From the NCBI GenBank assembly GCA_016932295.1, contig JAFGDC010000215.1:1-15305 (forward strand): DNA of 15,305 nt, in the 5' to 3' direction. Source of the DNA: a candidate division CSSED10-310 bacterium. GTDB taxonomy: Bacteria; CSSED10-310; JAFGDC01. The notes under the pieces are model-generated. The model saw only the letters and a program-made list of their open reading frames with translations, was not told the origin of the DNA and ran no database searches. The translations under genes were made by a program, and so were the position numbers. Shown in pieces: positions 1 through 7,209 of this stretch. Numbering within the stretch: position 1 is the stretch's first letter; the number at the start of each line of letters is the position of its first letter.

Positions 1-42
1 GGCTTCGGCCGCGATCATCCAGCCTTCGCTATCGCTCACCAC
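1..42 (-). CDS. possible 5' end of a gene running off the left edge
   Basis: On the minus strand an AGGAGAGG Shine-Dalgarno-like sequence (positions 60 to 53) is followed 10 bases later by two adjacent in-frame GTG codons (42-40 and 39-37). From there the frame stays open to the edge and reads VVSDSEGWMIAAEA. The GW near the N-terminus is reminiscent of AmpD-type anhydro-muramoyl amidases, but 14 codons cannot support a family call. If real, this gene diverges from the transglutaminase-like gene and shares the 43-343 intergenic region with it. It could equally be chance. Confidence 0.25.
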   Translation of the reverse strand, partial: MVSDSEGWMIAAEA

Positions 43-110
43 CCACCCGCCACCTCTCCTACCACCCCACAGCGCAAATGGCTCGTTCCCTGCACCGGTG
101 GCGGCCGCCG

Positions 111-138
111 GTGGAAATTGATATGCTTTGATTTCCAC
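111..138. repeat. 8-bp perfect inverted repeat, possible operator
   Basis: GTGGAAAT (111-118) and ATTTCCAC (131-138) are perfect reverse complements separated by 12 AT-rich bases. They lie in the 300-base stretch before the gene starting at 344 that otherwise holds no convincing gene. The arms and AT-rich centre suit a dimeric regulator site. No T-run follows, so an intrinsic terminator is less likely. No matching regulator is identified. Confidence 0.35.
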
Positions 139-204
139 TAACCATCGGGATCGATTGAACGGATTCTGATTCTGCCTGAATGGATGCTTTCGACCGAGGA
201 TCCG

Positions 205-226
205 GTATGCTGGTAGTATGCTGGTA
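205..226. repeat. 11-bp tandem direct repeat
   Basis: GTATGCTGGTA occurs twice back to back (205-215 and 216-226), followed by a degenerate third element TGGAGGTA (227-234). The 11-bp period is close to one helical turn, so the copies face the same side of the DNA. It sits about 120 bases before the chosen start of the secreted protein gene. It could be a regulator site or a slippage product. No convincing -35/-10 pair was found beside it. Confidence 0.4.
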
Positions 227-343
227 TGGAGGTATGACGAATTCGTGTGGCGGGCCGCGCGTCCCCGGCTCGCGCCGTTGCGCGGCACTGTCATCGGAAG
301 CGTTCGACAGGGTGCGGCCGCAAGGCATTACGAGGAGTATCCC

Positions 344-3283
344 ATGTTAAAGAAAAGCATTCTCATTGTGTGTTCGATTGTGATCATCACGAGTGGAGCG
401 GTCCGGGCCGGCATACCGGGTATGACCATTGCGCCACCGGATTCCGACTGGCGGGCTGCGGTGACGCCGCCGGCAACCGGTGTGGCGCTTCCCCGCGCCG
501 GCGAATTGACGGTCACCGTACCGGACCTGGGGTTGTGCGAGGATGCCATGGCGGCCATCGCCCTGGCGCCGGAATGGCTGGTGGATGACCTGGCTGACAA
601 CTTCTCCAGGCTGGAAGAAGCTGAGCAACAGGAGATCGCCCAGTACATACTCAACCCCGCGGATGAGCGGTACCGTGACGAGTATGCGTTCCTGGCCGCG
701 CACATGGCACCGGAAATGTTGTCGCACCGATATTTCGACGGTTTCATCCTGGAGGAGAACGTCCGTTGGATATACGACATGGCGGACGCGCTCGCCTATG
801 TCGAACTGCTGGATGTCGACAACGGGGGCGGCGACTATTACACGACGGCCCGTTATCGAATGCTGGATGGCGGTGTCCCTGAATGGGTCGAGGTGCCCAG
901 GGAGATCTACTACTGGTACGTGGTGCAGCCCAAGGTAAGCGATGAGAAGGTGATGTATACGAACCCCGAGGACGGCAGTTACGCGGCGGCGCCGGTGGGT
1001 GTCTTCTGGCGTCCGTACCTGCTGTTTGATTCGAATCTCACCTACAGTTACTCGGAACACTACCTGGAACTGCATCCCAACGCCATTCCCGAGGTGTCAC
1101 TGGATAGCTGGGGACCATCGGCCAAAGGGTACCTCACTGGTTTCTCGGTGGCTCCCACCACTATCGTACAGGTAGCTTCATCCGGTGAGGTGGTGCTCGG
1201 CGACATCAAGTCCGCCAACCAGGCCAACACCATCCTGGCCACCACCATGCGGGTGGAGGCCGCGTACGCGGCGGACGACTGCCAGATGCTGGCCAACATG
1301 GTGGCGTACGGCAATGGCCATCAGGGCTTGGGCAGCAACGCACCCATCGCCCTGTTCAAGGACAACGACCAGCCGGAGGGCGATATCGTCGAACAGGTGC
1401 TGCTGACGCAGGGCCGGCCCTATACCGTGTTCTCCTCCGCCGATGTCGGCGTCGCCGACATCTCCGGCTTTAATAAAATGATTTTCCCTTCCTATCAACC
1501 CCGTGCCATGTACCAGGCTATCGCCGACAATCAGGAATGGGTCGAAACCTGGTTGACACTCGGCAACCGCATCCTGCAGATCCATCTGGCCACCAACGCC
1601 GCCGATGATCCGGCCGGGATCGTGTTCCCCGGCGGTTTCACCTGCTCCTCTCAGGCGGAGACCGCCTATGACGACCTGGAGTTCGGTGGCTACCCGATTC
1701 TGTCCGATGTACTGCACTATGCCGAATATTACTGGGACGGCGAGTCCGTCAACCTCGATTCCGGCCGCCTGTTTGCGCCGGGGCAGACTGCCCTGGACGT
1801 GGCCGGCAACTGGGTTTCCAAGATCCTCAAGTACAAGGCCAGGGGCGATCGCCCCATCGAGCCCGCCGCCATTGCCCGGGGGCATGACGGCAATTGCGGC
1901 GAGTTGCAGGATCTGCTGGCCGCCGCCGGCCGCTGCATGCTCATGCCCGTGCAATGTGTCTGCAACACCTCGTGGGATCATGTCTGGGATGAGTTCTGGT
2001 CGGACGGCTGGCACGCGTACCAGGTCTCATGGAACGGCGGTCCCACCCATATCGACAATCCCGGTGTGGGAGCCGACGGCCGGTTCGGCGGCGGCAAGGA
2101 GCTGGGCGCCGTGTATGATTGGCGCAACGATGAATGGAAAGACACTGCCACCGACAGGTATTCCCATACCTGTACTTTGCTGGTCACGGTAACGGACAGC
2201 AACGGCAACCCGGTGGACGGCGCCAAGGTCACCATCCTGGTGCATTATTTCGGCGATCCAGGTCAGCCGTTGGTCACCACCGCCATCAAGTACACCGGCA
2301 TCGACGGCACCGTCCGGTTCACCCTGGGTGATCTGCGCAGTTTCTGGGGTTCGGTGGAAAGCGCCGCCGGCGATTACGCCCTTGCTGACCCCGAGGGAAT
2401 CATCACGGACAGCGTGGCGGACTCGGAGTATACCTGGGATGTCACCGTCCCCGGCACGGTGCCGGTGCTGCCTGCCACTCCGGCCGCCGCCTGCGCCGCA
2501 CCCGCCGCGGAACGCCTGGTGATTTCCTACGAGACCACCGCTCACGCGGTTCATCCCATGGTCATCCAGTTCCAGCATACATTCTCATATGTCCGGGCGG
2601 ACGGTTGGGTCAACATGTTCATCTGCGACGAGGACAACTATGCCTTGTACAAGGCAGGTGAAACATTCACGACTCACTACCTGGAGGCTGCCTCGGAATC
2701 GGGCGGGGTGACGTTCGCTCCTCCCCACGAGGATACCTGGCACGTGGTGCTGGATACCACCGGGATGCTCTTCGCCAGGCAATCGGCTGATCTCAGGGTG
2801 CGCTTCGAACGCGAGAGCGGGAGCGACTGGGAGGTGGTGGACGAGGTCGACAGCCACGGTGTGCTGCCAGCCGGCGCCGAGATGCACGTGGCGGTGGCGC
2901 TGGCAGGTCCCTCCTGCGATACGCTGGGGGTGACCATGGTCATGCCCGCCGTGCATTTCCAGACCGGCGCCGAGTGTTATCTGCGCGCCCGGATATGCAA
3001 CGATACCGGCGCGGTCATCAGCGGCCATCCCCTGTTCGTGATCCTGGATGTGTACGGCGACTACTGGTTCGCGCCCAGTTGGCGCCATGTGAGCGAAGGG
3101 ATCGACGGCTATGCCGGGGAGTACGCTCCCGGCCTGACCGAACTGGAAATTATCGAACCGTTCTTCTGGCCGGCGGGCACCGGTGCAGCGGACGATATCC
3201 GCTTCTGGGGGGTCATGACCGATGCGGCGGTCACCGACCTTTACGGTGAACTGGGATGTTGGACATTCGGCTGGAGTGAGTGA
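344..3283 (+). CDS. secreted multidomain transglutaminase-like protein
   Basis: A 979-residue exported protein. The ATG at 344 was chosen because GAGGAG (332-337) precedes it by 6 bases and it opens directly into a Sec signal peptide: KK at residues 3-4, a hydrophobic stretch and probable cleavage after VRA (residue 22). The open frame reaches back to an ATG at 218, but that start would bury the signal peptide. Residues about 335-428 read like an alpha/beta, GATase/ThuA-like segment (inferred). Residues 510-580 carry the transglutaminase-like core: GNCGELQD with Cys518, DHVWDEFW with His546, and IDNP with Asp571, a plausible Cys-His-Asp triad. Residues about 612-680 resemble a carboxypeptidase-regulatory or Ig-like beta domain (TDSNGNPVDGAKVTI). 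The last 290 residues match nothing I recognise. Family members act as cysteine proteases or transglutaminases; the substrate is unknown. The gene is monocistronic, with its own upstream region and a hairpin at its stop codon. Confidence 0.8.
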   Translation: MLKKSILIVCSIVIITSGAVRAGIPGMTIAPPDSDWRAAVTPPATGVALPRAGELTVTVPDLGLCEDAMAAIALAPEWLVDDLADNFSRLEEAEQQEIAQYILNPADERYRDEYAFLAAHMAPEMLSHRYFDGFILEENVRWIYDMADALAYVELLDVDNGGGDYYTTARYRMLDGGVPEWVEVPREIYYWYVVQPKVSDEKVMYTNPEDGSYAAAPVGVFWRPYLLFDSNLTYSYSEHYLELHPNAIPEVSLDSWGPSAKGYLTGFSVAPTTIVQVASSGEVVLGDIKSANQANTILATTMRVEAAYAADDCQMLANMVAYGNGHQGLGSNAPIALFKDNDQPEGDIVEQVLLTQGRPYTVFSSADVGVADISGFNKMIFPSYQPRAMYQAIADNQEWVETWLTLGNRILQIHLATNAADDPAGIVFPGGFTCSSQAETAYDDLEFGGYPILSDVLHYAEYYWDGESVNLDSGRLFAPGQTALDVAGNWVSKILKYKARGDRPIEPAAIARGHDGNCGELQDLLAAAGRCMLMPVQCVCNTSWDHVWDEFWSDGWHAYQVSWNGGPTHIDNPGVGADGRFGGGKELGAVYDWRNDEWKDTATDRYSHTCTLLVTVTDSNGNPVDGAKVTILVHYFGDPGQPLVTTAIKYTGIDGTVRFTLGDLRSFWGSVESAAGDYALADPEGIITDSVADSEYTWDVTVPGTVPVLPATPAAACAAPAAERLVISYETTAHAVHPMVIQFQHTFSYVRADGWVNMFICDEDNYALYKAGETFTTHYLEAASESGGVTFAPPHEDTWHVVLDTTGMLFARQSADLRVRFERESGSDWEVVDEVDSHGVLPAGAEMHVAVALAGPSCDTLGVTMVMPAVHFQTGAECYLRARICNDTGAVISGHPLFVILDVYGDYWFAPSWRHVSEGIDGYAGEYAPGLTELEIIEPFFWPAGTGAADDIRFWGVMTDAAVTDLYGELGCWTFGWSE

Positions 3284-3295
3284 ACGGCGGTTCAC
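3280..3295 (+). terminator. hairpin overlapping the stop codon, weak terminator candidate
   Basis: GTGAAC (3280-3285) pairs perfectly with GTTCAC (3290-3295) around a four-base GGCG loop, and the 5' arm contains the TGA stop of the secreted protein gene. No T-run follows, so this is not a classical intrinsic terminator. It may instead stabilise the 3' end of the transcript. Confidence 0.25.
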
Positions 3296-3309
3296 GCCGG
3301 ACTGCGTTC

Positions 3310-3338
3310 TGGCCACCCGGCCGGTGAACTTGTATAGT
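3310..3338 (+). promoter_or_regulatory. sigma70-like promoter for the Mla-like operon
   Basis: TGGCCA (3310-3315, 4 of 6 to TTGACA) lies 17 bases before TATAGT (3333-3338, 5 of 6 to TATAAT). A transcript starting near 3345 would give a leader of about 35 bases before the ATG at 3379. The position fits transcription of the small repeat protein and the transporter genes behind it. Confidence 0.45.
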
Positions 3339-3378
3339 GTCTCGTATCGCTGCCTTGCCATGAAACCGAGGAGGAGTC

Positions 3379-3693
3379 ATGCTGCACAAGATTATCCCGG
3401 CTACACTGAAGACTCAGCAGGCGCTGATCGATAGCATCGCCACTCATGAAAAGGACCGCTGGCATGTGGTTTCCATGGGTGAAGTCTTTGGCGGCGATGT
3501 GCTGGTGGTGGTCAAGGACGGACGGCAATACGAGCACAAGGTGTTTCCGGTCATCTGGAAATCCCGGTCGGAACTGGAGGCGATCATCAGGGAATACGAG
3601 AAGAAGGACTGGGTGATGTGCGCCATCGGTGAGTGTTTCGGCTGCAATCTGATGGTGCTCAAGCGCGAGGTGCATGTCCAGGCACGTGACTGA
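3379..3693 (+). CDS. small protein of two DUF4177-like repeats
   Basis: A 104-residue soluble protein with no signal peptide or membrane segment. A strong GAGGAGGAG Shine-Dalgarno precedes the ATG. It is an internal duplication with an exact, gapless 50-residue period. Aligned pairs include His3/His53, Lys4/Lys54, Pro7/Pro57, Leu16/Leu66, Glu24/Glu74, Lys25/Lys75, Trp28/Trp78, Gly34/Gly84, Glu35/Glu85, Phe37/Phe87 and Gly38/Gly88. Each copy follows the pattern of DUF4177 proteins: a short strand (EHKVFPV), a helix, a W-containing strand, then a glycine turn and a final strand ending in Lys or Arg. The DUF4177 assignment is by pattern, not by search. Repeat 2 alone carries Cys81, Cys86 and Cys89. 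The stop lies 16 bases before the chosen start of the permease gene, so the two are probably cotranscribed. Function unknown. Confidence 0.8.
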   Translation: MLHKIIPATLKTQQALIDSIATHEKDRWHVVSMGEVFGGDVLVVVKDGRQYEHKVFPVIWKSRSELEAIIREYEKKDWVMCAIGECFGCNLMVLKREVHVQARD

Positions 3694-3709
3694 ACAGCGA
3701 GGAGGATTG

Positions 3710-4849
3710 GTGGGAAACGGGCGGGCGGACGGCGGTGTGGAGGTGCACCGGGGGGCATCGTCGTTGACGGTGGCCGCTATGGGGGCATTGACCAGCGAAA
3801 GCGCCGGGAGATTCTATTCGACGGTGCGTAAGGCAATGGAAACTGCCGCCGGTTGGGAATTGACCATCGATCTGAGCCGGGTGACGACCCTGGACAGCGC
3901 TGGCGTGGTGGCGGTGCTGGAGTGCCTTCGGGCGGCGCGCGACAATGGCGGAGTGGCCCGCCTGATCGGGGCTGGTGAACCGCATGATCGCATGTTGAAC
4001 CTGGTGGATGCGAAAGCCCTGGCGGCGTCCGGCGTCCGGCGGCGCTCCCCCCCGAGTGGGTTGCTGTACCGGATCGGGGTGTCGGCGGTGGCGCTGTGGA
4101 CGGATATCAATGAGTTGCTGGGCTTTATAGGCCGCTTCACCATCGAACTGCTCCGCACTGTCCGCCATCCTTCCCGGCTGCGCTGGAGCGAAATGGCGTT
4201 CTACATGGAACGCGCCGGCGTCGAAGCCAGTCCCATCTGTTGCCTGATCGGTCTGCTGCTTGGTTTGATCCTGGGCTTTCAGGCCGCCATCCAACTGCGC
4301 CAGTTCGGCGCCAACATCTACGTGGCGGACCTGGTGGGTGTGTCTCTGACCAGGGAGATCGGACCGTTGCTTGCCGCCATCATCGTGGCCGGCCGGTCCG
4401 GGTCGTCCTTCGCTGCGGAAATCGGCACCATGAAGGTGTCGGAAGAGGTGGCGGCGCTGGAGATCATGGGATTCGACCCCATGCGGTTCCTGGTCATGCC
4501 CAAGGTCATCGCCCTGGTCATCATGCTGCCCCTGCTCACCATGCTCACCAACGTGGTGGGTATGTTCGGCGGCCTCGTGGTGGGTGTTCTGCAGCTCGAC
4601 CTGAGCGCCTCTCACTATATCCAGGAAACCAGAATCGCACTCGTCCTGAGCGATATCGTCACCGGTATTTTCAAAAGCTGCGCCTTCGCGCTCCTGGTGG
4701 CCGGCATCGGCTGTTTCAGAGGGCTGCAGGTGACCAGCGATGCAGAGAGTGTCGGGGCCATGACCACTTCCGCCGTGGTCAGTGGTATTTTTCTGGTCAT
4801 CCTTTCGGATGCGTTGTTCACCGTGACCTTTTTCGCGTTGGGGGTGTGA
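3710..4849 (+). CDS. mlaE: MlaE-family ABC permease with N-terminal STAS domain
   Basis: Inner-membrane permease of an Mla/MCE phospholipid transporter, about 379 residues. Canonical MlaE is about 260, the excess being an N-terminal STAS domain at roughly residues 15-95 (LTIDLSR, then TLDSAGVVAVL). That domain is the counterpart of the separate MlaB protein, which binds and stabilises the ATPase. The permease core carries the hallmark EIGTMKVSEEV starting at residue 237, and several hydrophobic segments run from about residue 165 to the C-terminus. I chose GTG 3710 because AGGAGG lies just upstream (3700-3705), although the 4-base spacer is short. An ATG at 3674, overlapping the previous gene by 20 bases, would add 12 residues. 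The stop is one base before the ATPase start, indicating coupled translation. Confidence 0.9.
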   Translation: MGNGRADGGVEVHRGASSLTVAAMGALTSESAGRFYSTVRKAMETAAGWELTIDLSRVTTLDSAGVVAVLECLRAARDNGGVARLIGAGEPHDRMLNLVDAKALAASGVRRRSPPSGLLYRIGVSAVALWTDINELLGFIGRFTIELLRTVRHPSRLRWSEMAFYMERAGVEASPICCLIGLLLGLILGFQAAIQLRQFGANIYVADLVGVSLTREIGPLLAAIIVAGRSGSSFAAEIGTMKVSEEVAALEIMGFDPMRFLVMPKVIALVIMLPLLTMLTNVVGMFGGLVVGVLQLDLSASHYIQETRIALVLSDIVTGIFKSCAFALLVAGIGCFRGLQVTSDAESVGAMTTSAVVSGIFLVILSDALFTVTFFALGV

Positions 4850-4850
4850 G

Positions 4851-5624
4851 GTGGCGGAGGCCATGATAAGGGTGGAGCATCTCAGCGCGGCATATGGCGC
4901 CCGTAAGGTTCTGCATGACATCACGTTTTCGGTGAAACGTGGAGAAATTTGTGCCATTCTTGGCGGCAGCGGCTGCGGGAAGAGCACCTTGTTGAAACAC
5001 ATCATGCGGCTGCTGAACCCCACCAGCGGTGCCGTCATCGTCGATGGCAGCGACATCACCACAGCAGCCGGCGAAGAGCTGCTGGCCGCACGGCGCAAGA
5101 TGGGCGTGCTCTTCCAGAGCGGCGCACTGTTCGGCTCGATGAGTCTGGCGGAGAACATCGCCCTGCCGCTGCGGGAATATACGCGGCTGCCGCCGAACCT
5201 GGTCGATGCCTTGGTGCGGTTCAAACTCGCCCAGGTGGGATTGGCCGGCTTCGAGGGTTACATGCCGGCCGAACTGAGCGGCGGCATGCGCAAGCGGGCC
5301 GCGCTGGCCAGGGCCATGGCGCTGGATCCGCAGATCCTCCTGTTCGACGAGATGAGCGCCGGACTGGACCCGGTAACCTCGGCGGAACTGGATCAACTGG
5401 TCAGGCAAATCAATCGCGCCCTGGGACTGACCATCCTGGTGGTGACCCATGAGCTGCCCAGCATCATGGCGATCGCCGACCACGTGATCATGCTGGAGGA
5501 TGGTAAAATGATCGCGGAGGGAACCCCGGTCCTGCTGGTGAACAGCGACGTGCCGGCCGTGCACGCGTTTTTCAATCGCACCACGCGACGGGCGGCGGAA
5601 CAGGCGCGGGGTAGGGAGGTGTAA
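4851..5624 (+). CDS. mlaF: MlaF-family ABC transporter ATPase
   Basis: Cytoplasmic ATPase that powers the MlaE-type permease, 257 residues, normal for the family. Walker A is GGSGCGKST (residues 38-46), the signature is LSGGM at 142-146, Walker B ends in Asp166-Glu167, and the H-loop is His200 in VVTHE. After the catalytic Glu the protein reads MSAGLDP where many ABC proteins have PTAGLDP, so Met168 replaces a common Pro; Walker B and D-loop remain intact. GTG 4851 is taken as the start because it abuts the upstream stop. ATG 4863, four codons later, is an alternative, with GGAGG only two bases before it. The stop codon TAA overlaps the ATG of the next gene. The protein should dimerise and bind the coupling helices and STAS domain of the permease. 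Confidence 0.93.
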   Translation: MAEAMIRVEHLSAAYGARKVLHDITFSVKRGEICAILGGSGCGKSTLLKHIMRLLNPTSGAVIVDGSDITTAAGEELLAARRKMGVLFQSGALFGSMSLAENIALPLREYTRLPPNLVDALVRFKLAQVGLAGFEGYMPAELSGGMRKRAALARAMALDPQILLFDEMSAGLDPVTSAELDQLVRQINRALGLTILVVTHELPSIMAIADHVIMLEDGKMIAEGTPVLLVNSDVPAVHAFFNRTTRRAAEQARGREV

Positions 5625-6604
5625 TGGCGAGGGAATACAGCAGGGTACGCATTGGATTGTTCGTCATCACCGGATTGTTCCTCGTGCTGGCCGCCATCAT
5701 CTGGCTTGGATCACAGCAGGTGTTCACCGCCTATGACCGGTTTTACACCTACTTCACCGATTCGGTCTCCGGCCTGGAGGTCAGCTCCACGGTCAAGTTC
5801 CGCGGCGTGTCAGTGGGTCGGGTCGCGGATATCCGGATCGATCCGGAAGATTCGTCGAGGGTGGAAGTGAGCCTGGATCTGCGCCCGGATACCCCCATCA
5901 AGCAAGACATGATGGCGGAGCTTCGACTCACGGGTATCACCGGTATCAAGTACGTGGAACTCATGGGCGGCGCCAAGGATGCAACCCGGATGCCTCCGTC
6001 GCGTGGCTTGAAGAAGAGTATCATTCCCAGTCGTTCCACGCTGCTGGATAAAGTGGATGAGCAATTTCAGGAGCTGTATGTTCGTCTCACGGCGGTGATA
6101 CGGAACCTGGAAGGATTAACGGAGGAAGGGTCGCGCCAGCGTCTCGCGGATACCCTGGACGGTATCGCGCGGCTCAGCGGAAGCCTCAGTGATACGCTGG
6201 AGGCGCTGCAGCCCGGCCTGCACCAGGTCGATTCCCTGGGCAACCAGGCAGCGCAGTTGCTCACTACCACCGAGGATGAAATCAAGCGCGTCGGTTCCAC
6301 TGCCAGGGACGGTATCGAGGATGCAGCCGCCCTGGTTCGCAGCGAATCGATCACCGACATCCTCGATGATTTCCGGAAGACCGCGGCCGAACTGCGGGCC
6401 TTTTCGGAGAATCTCAACAGGCAGTTGGCGCGGGTGGATATCCAGGGAACCGGTCGCGAACTGCGGCAGACCCTGGACGAGATCCAACTGGCGGCGCGCA
6501 ATCTCAACGATGTTTTGGCTCAATTGAAACAGAATCCATCGGCGCTGGTGCTTGGTAAACCACGCGATGAGCGCCCGCCGGTGGAGCGGAGGAGGGAACG
6601 ATGA
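5624..6604 (+). CDS. mlaD: MlaD-type MCE-domain protein
   Basis: Membrane-anchored periplasmic MCE protein, 326 residues. Residues 8-29 form one N-terminal transmembrane helix. Residues about 38-117 are the MCE/MlaD domain (SGLEVSSTVKFRGVSVGRV, then LTGITGIKYVELMGG). The rest is a long helical region rich in L/T/D heptad-like patterns, ending in NPSALVLGKP, a typical tail of MCE proteins in PqiC-containing loci. MCE domains hexamerise into a ring through which lipids pass between the membranes. At 326 residues it is longer than E. coli MlaD (about 183), because of the extra helical region. Its ATG overlaps the ATPase stop (TAATG), and its own stop overlaps the next gene's ATG (ATGA), so translation is coupled at both ends. 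Confidence 0.92.
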   Translation: MAREYSRVRIGLFVITGLFLVLAAIIWLGSQQVFTAYDRFYTYFTDSVSGLEVSSTVKFRGVSVGRVADIRIDPEDSSRVEVSLDLRPDTPIKQDMMAELRLTGITGIKYVELMGGAKDATRMPPSRGLKKSIIPSRSTLLDKVDEQFQELYVRLTAVIRNLEGLTEEGSRQRLADTLDGIARLSGSLSDTLEALQPGLHQVDSLGNQAAQLLTTTEDEIKRVGSTARDGIEDAAALVRSESITDILDDFRKTAAELRAFSENLNRQLARVDIQGTGRELRQTLDEIQLAARNLNDVLAQLKQNPSALVLGKPRDERPPVERRRER

Positions 6605-7209
6605 TGCTGTCGGGAACCATTGCCCGGCTGGACCGTGCGGGCAGGATCTGCGGGTTGATCAGCCTGGCGCTGGTGCTGGTCGTGGCGGCTGGCTGCCTGC
6701 GGCGGCGGGTGCCCGAGACTCATTACTACACATTGGATCCAACGCCCGGAGTGGTCATGGAACGAGCTACGGGACCGGCGCTTGCCGTGGATGAGCTGGA
6801 GGTGACCGCCGCGCTGCGCAACGACCGCATAGCATATGTGGCGGCGCCGCACCACGTGGGGTATTATGGATATCACCTCTGGGTGGCGGAACCCGACCGA
6901 TTGCTCACCGAATACCTGCGGGTGGCGTTGACGGCCGCACTGCCCGCGGCGCATGAAACAGCAGCCGGCGGCCTCGTGCTGGGAGGCCTGATCACGGGAT
7001 TCCACGAAGACAACACCGGAGCCGTCACGTTCGGCGTGCTGGCAGCGGAGTTGTATGTGCGCCGGGCTGACAACGATGAGATCGTGCGGTGGTTGCCGGT
7101 GGTCATCAAGCATCCCGCCGAGGCGGGGATGCCCGTCTCTGTCGTGGATGCGCTCAACCTGTGTGCCGCCGAACTGGTGGTGATGGTGCTGGATAGTCTT
7201 GCGCCCTGA
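6601..7209 (+). CDS. PqiC-like ABC transport auxiliary lipoprotein
   Basis: A 202-residue predicted lipoprotein. An Arg-containing N-region is followed by a hydrophobic stretch and a lipobox VAAGC with the acylated Cys at residue 32. The mature part begins with a short linker and HYYTLDP. It then follows the pattern of the ABC-type transport auxiliary lipoprotein family (PF03886, formerly DUF330): LAVDELEVTAALRNDRIAYV, and later HLWVAEPDRLLTEYL. Such proteins (PqiC is the best known) sit in the outer membrane and accept or hand over lipids from an MCE ring. No MlaC-like periplasmic carrier is encoded here, so this protein probably fills the outer-membrane role. Two adjacent ATG codons (6601, 6604) follow a GGAGGAGGG ribosome site. 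The start overlaps the MCE gene and the end overlaps the glycerate kinase gene by 11 bases. Confidence 0.85.
   Translation: MMLSGTIARLDRAGRICGLISLALVLVVAAGCLRRRVPETHYYTLDPTPGVVMERATGPALAVDELEVTAALRNDRIAYVAAPHHVGYYGYHLWVAEPDRLLTEYLRVALTAALPAAHETAAGGLVLGGLITGFHEDNTGAVTFGVLAAELYVRRADNDEIVRWLPVVIKHPAEAGMPVSVVDALNLCAAELVVMVLDSLAP

Noticed and set aside
59..328. 89-codon open frame on the minus strand in the left intergenic region
   Set aside because: Composition is Arg/Ser/Pro-rich as in high-GC shadow frames, it overlaps the ribosome-site region of the secreted protein gene, and no family pattern is visible.
218..343. ATG 218 as the start of the secreted transglutaminase-like gene
   Set aside because: It would add 42 Arg-rich residues ahead of a clear signal peptide and has no good ribosome site, whereas ATG 344 has GAGGAG at 6 bases.
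3659..5224. 521-codon open frame on the minus strand antisense to mlaE and mlaF
   Set aside because: It is rich in His, Gln, Arg and Gly and lies wholly antisense to two clearly conserved transporter genes. Long antisense frames are expected at this GC content.
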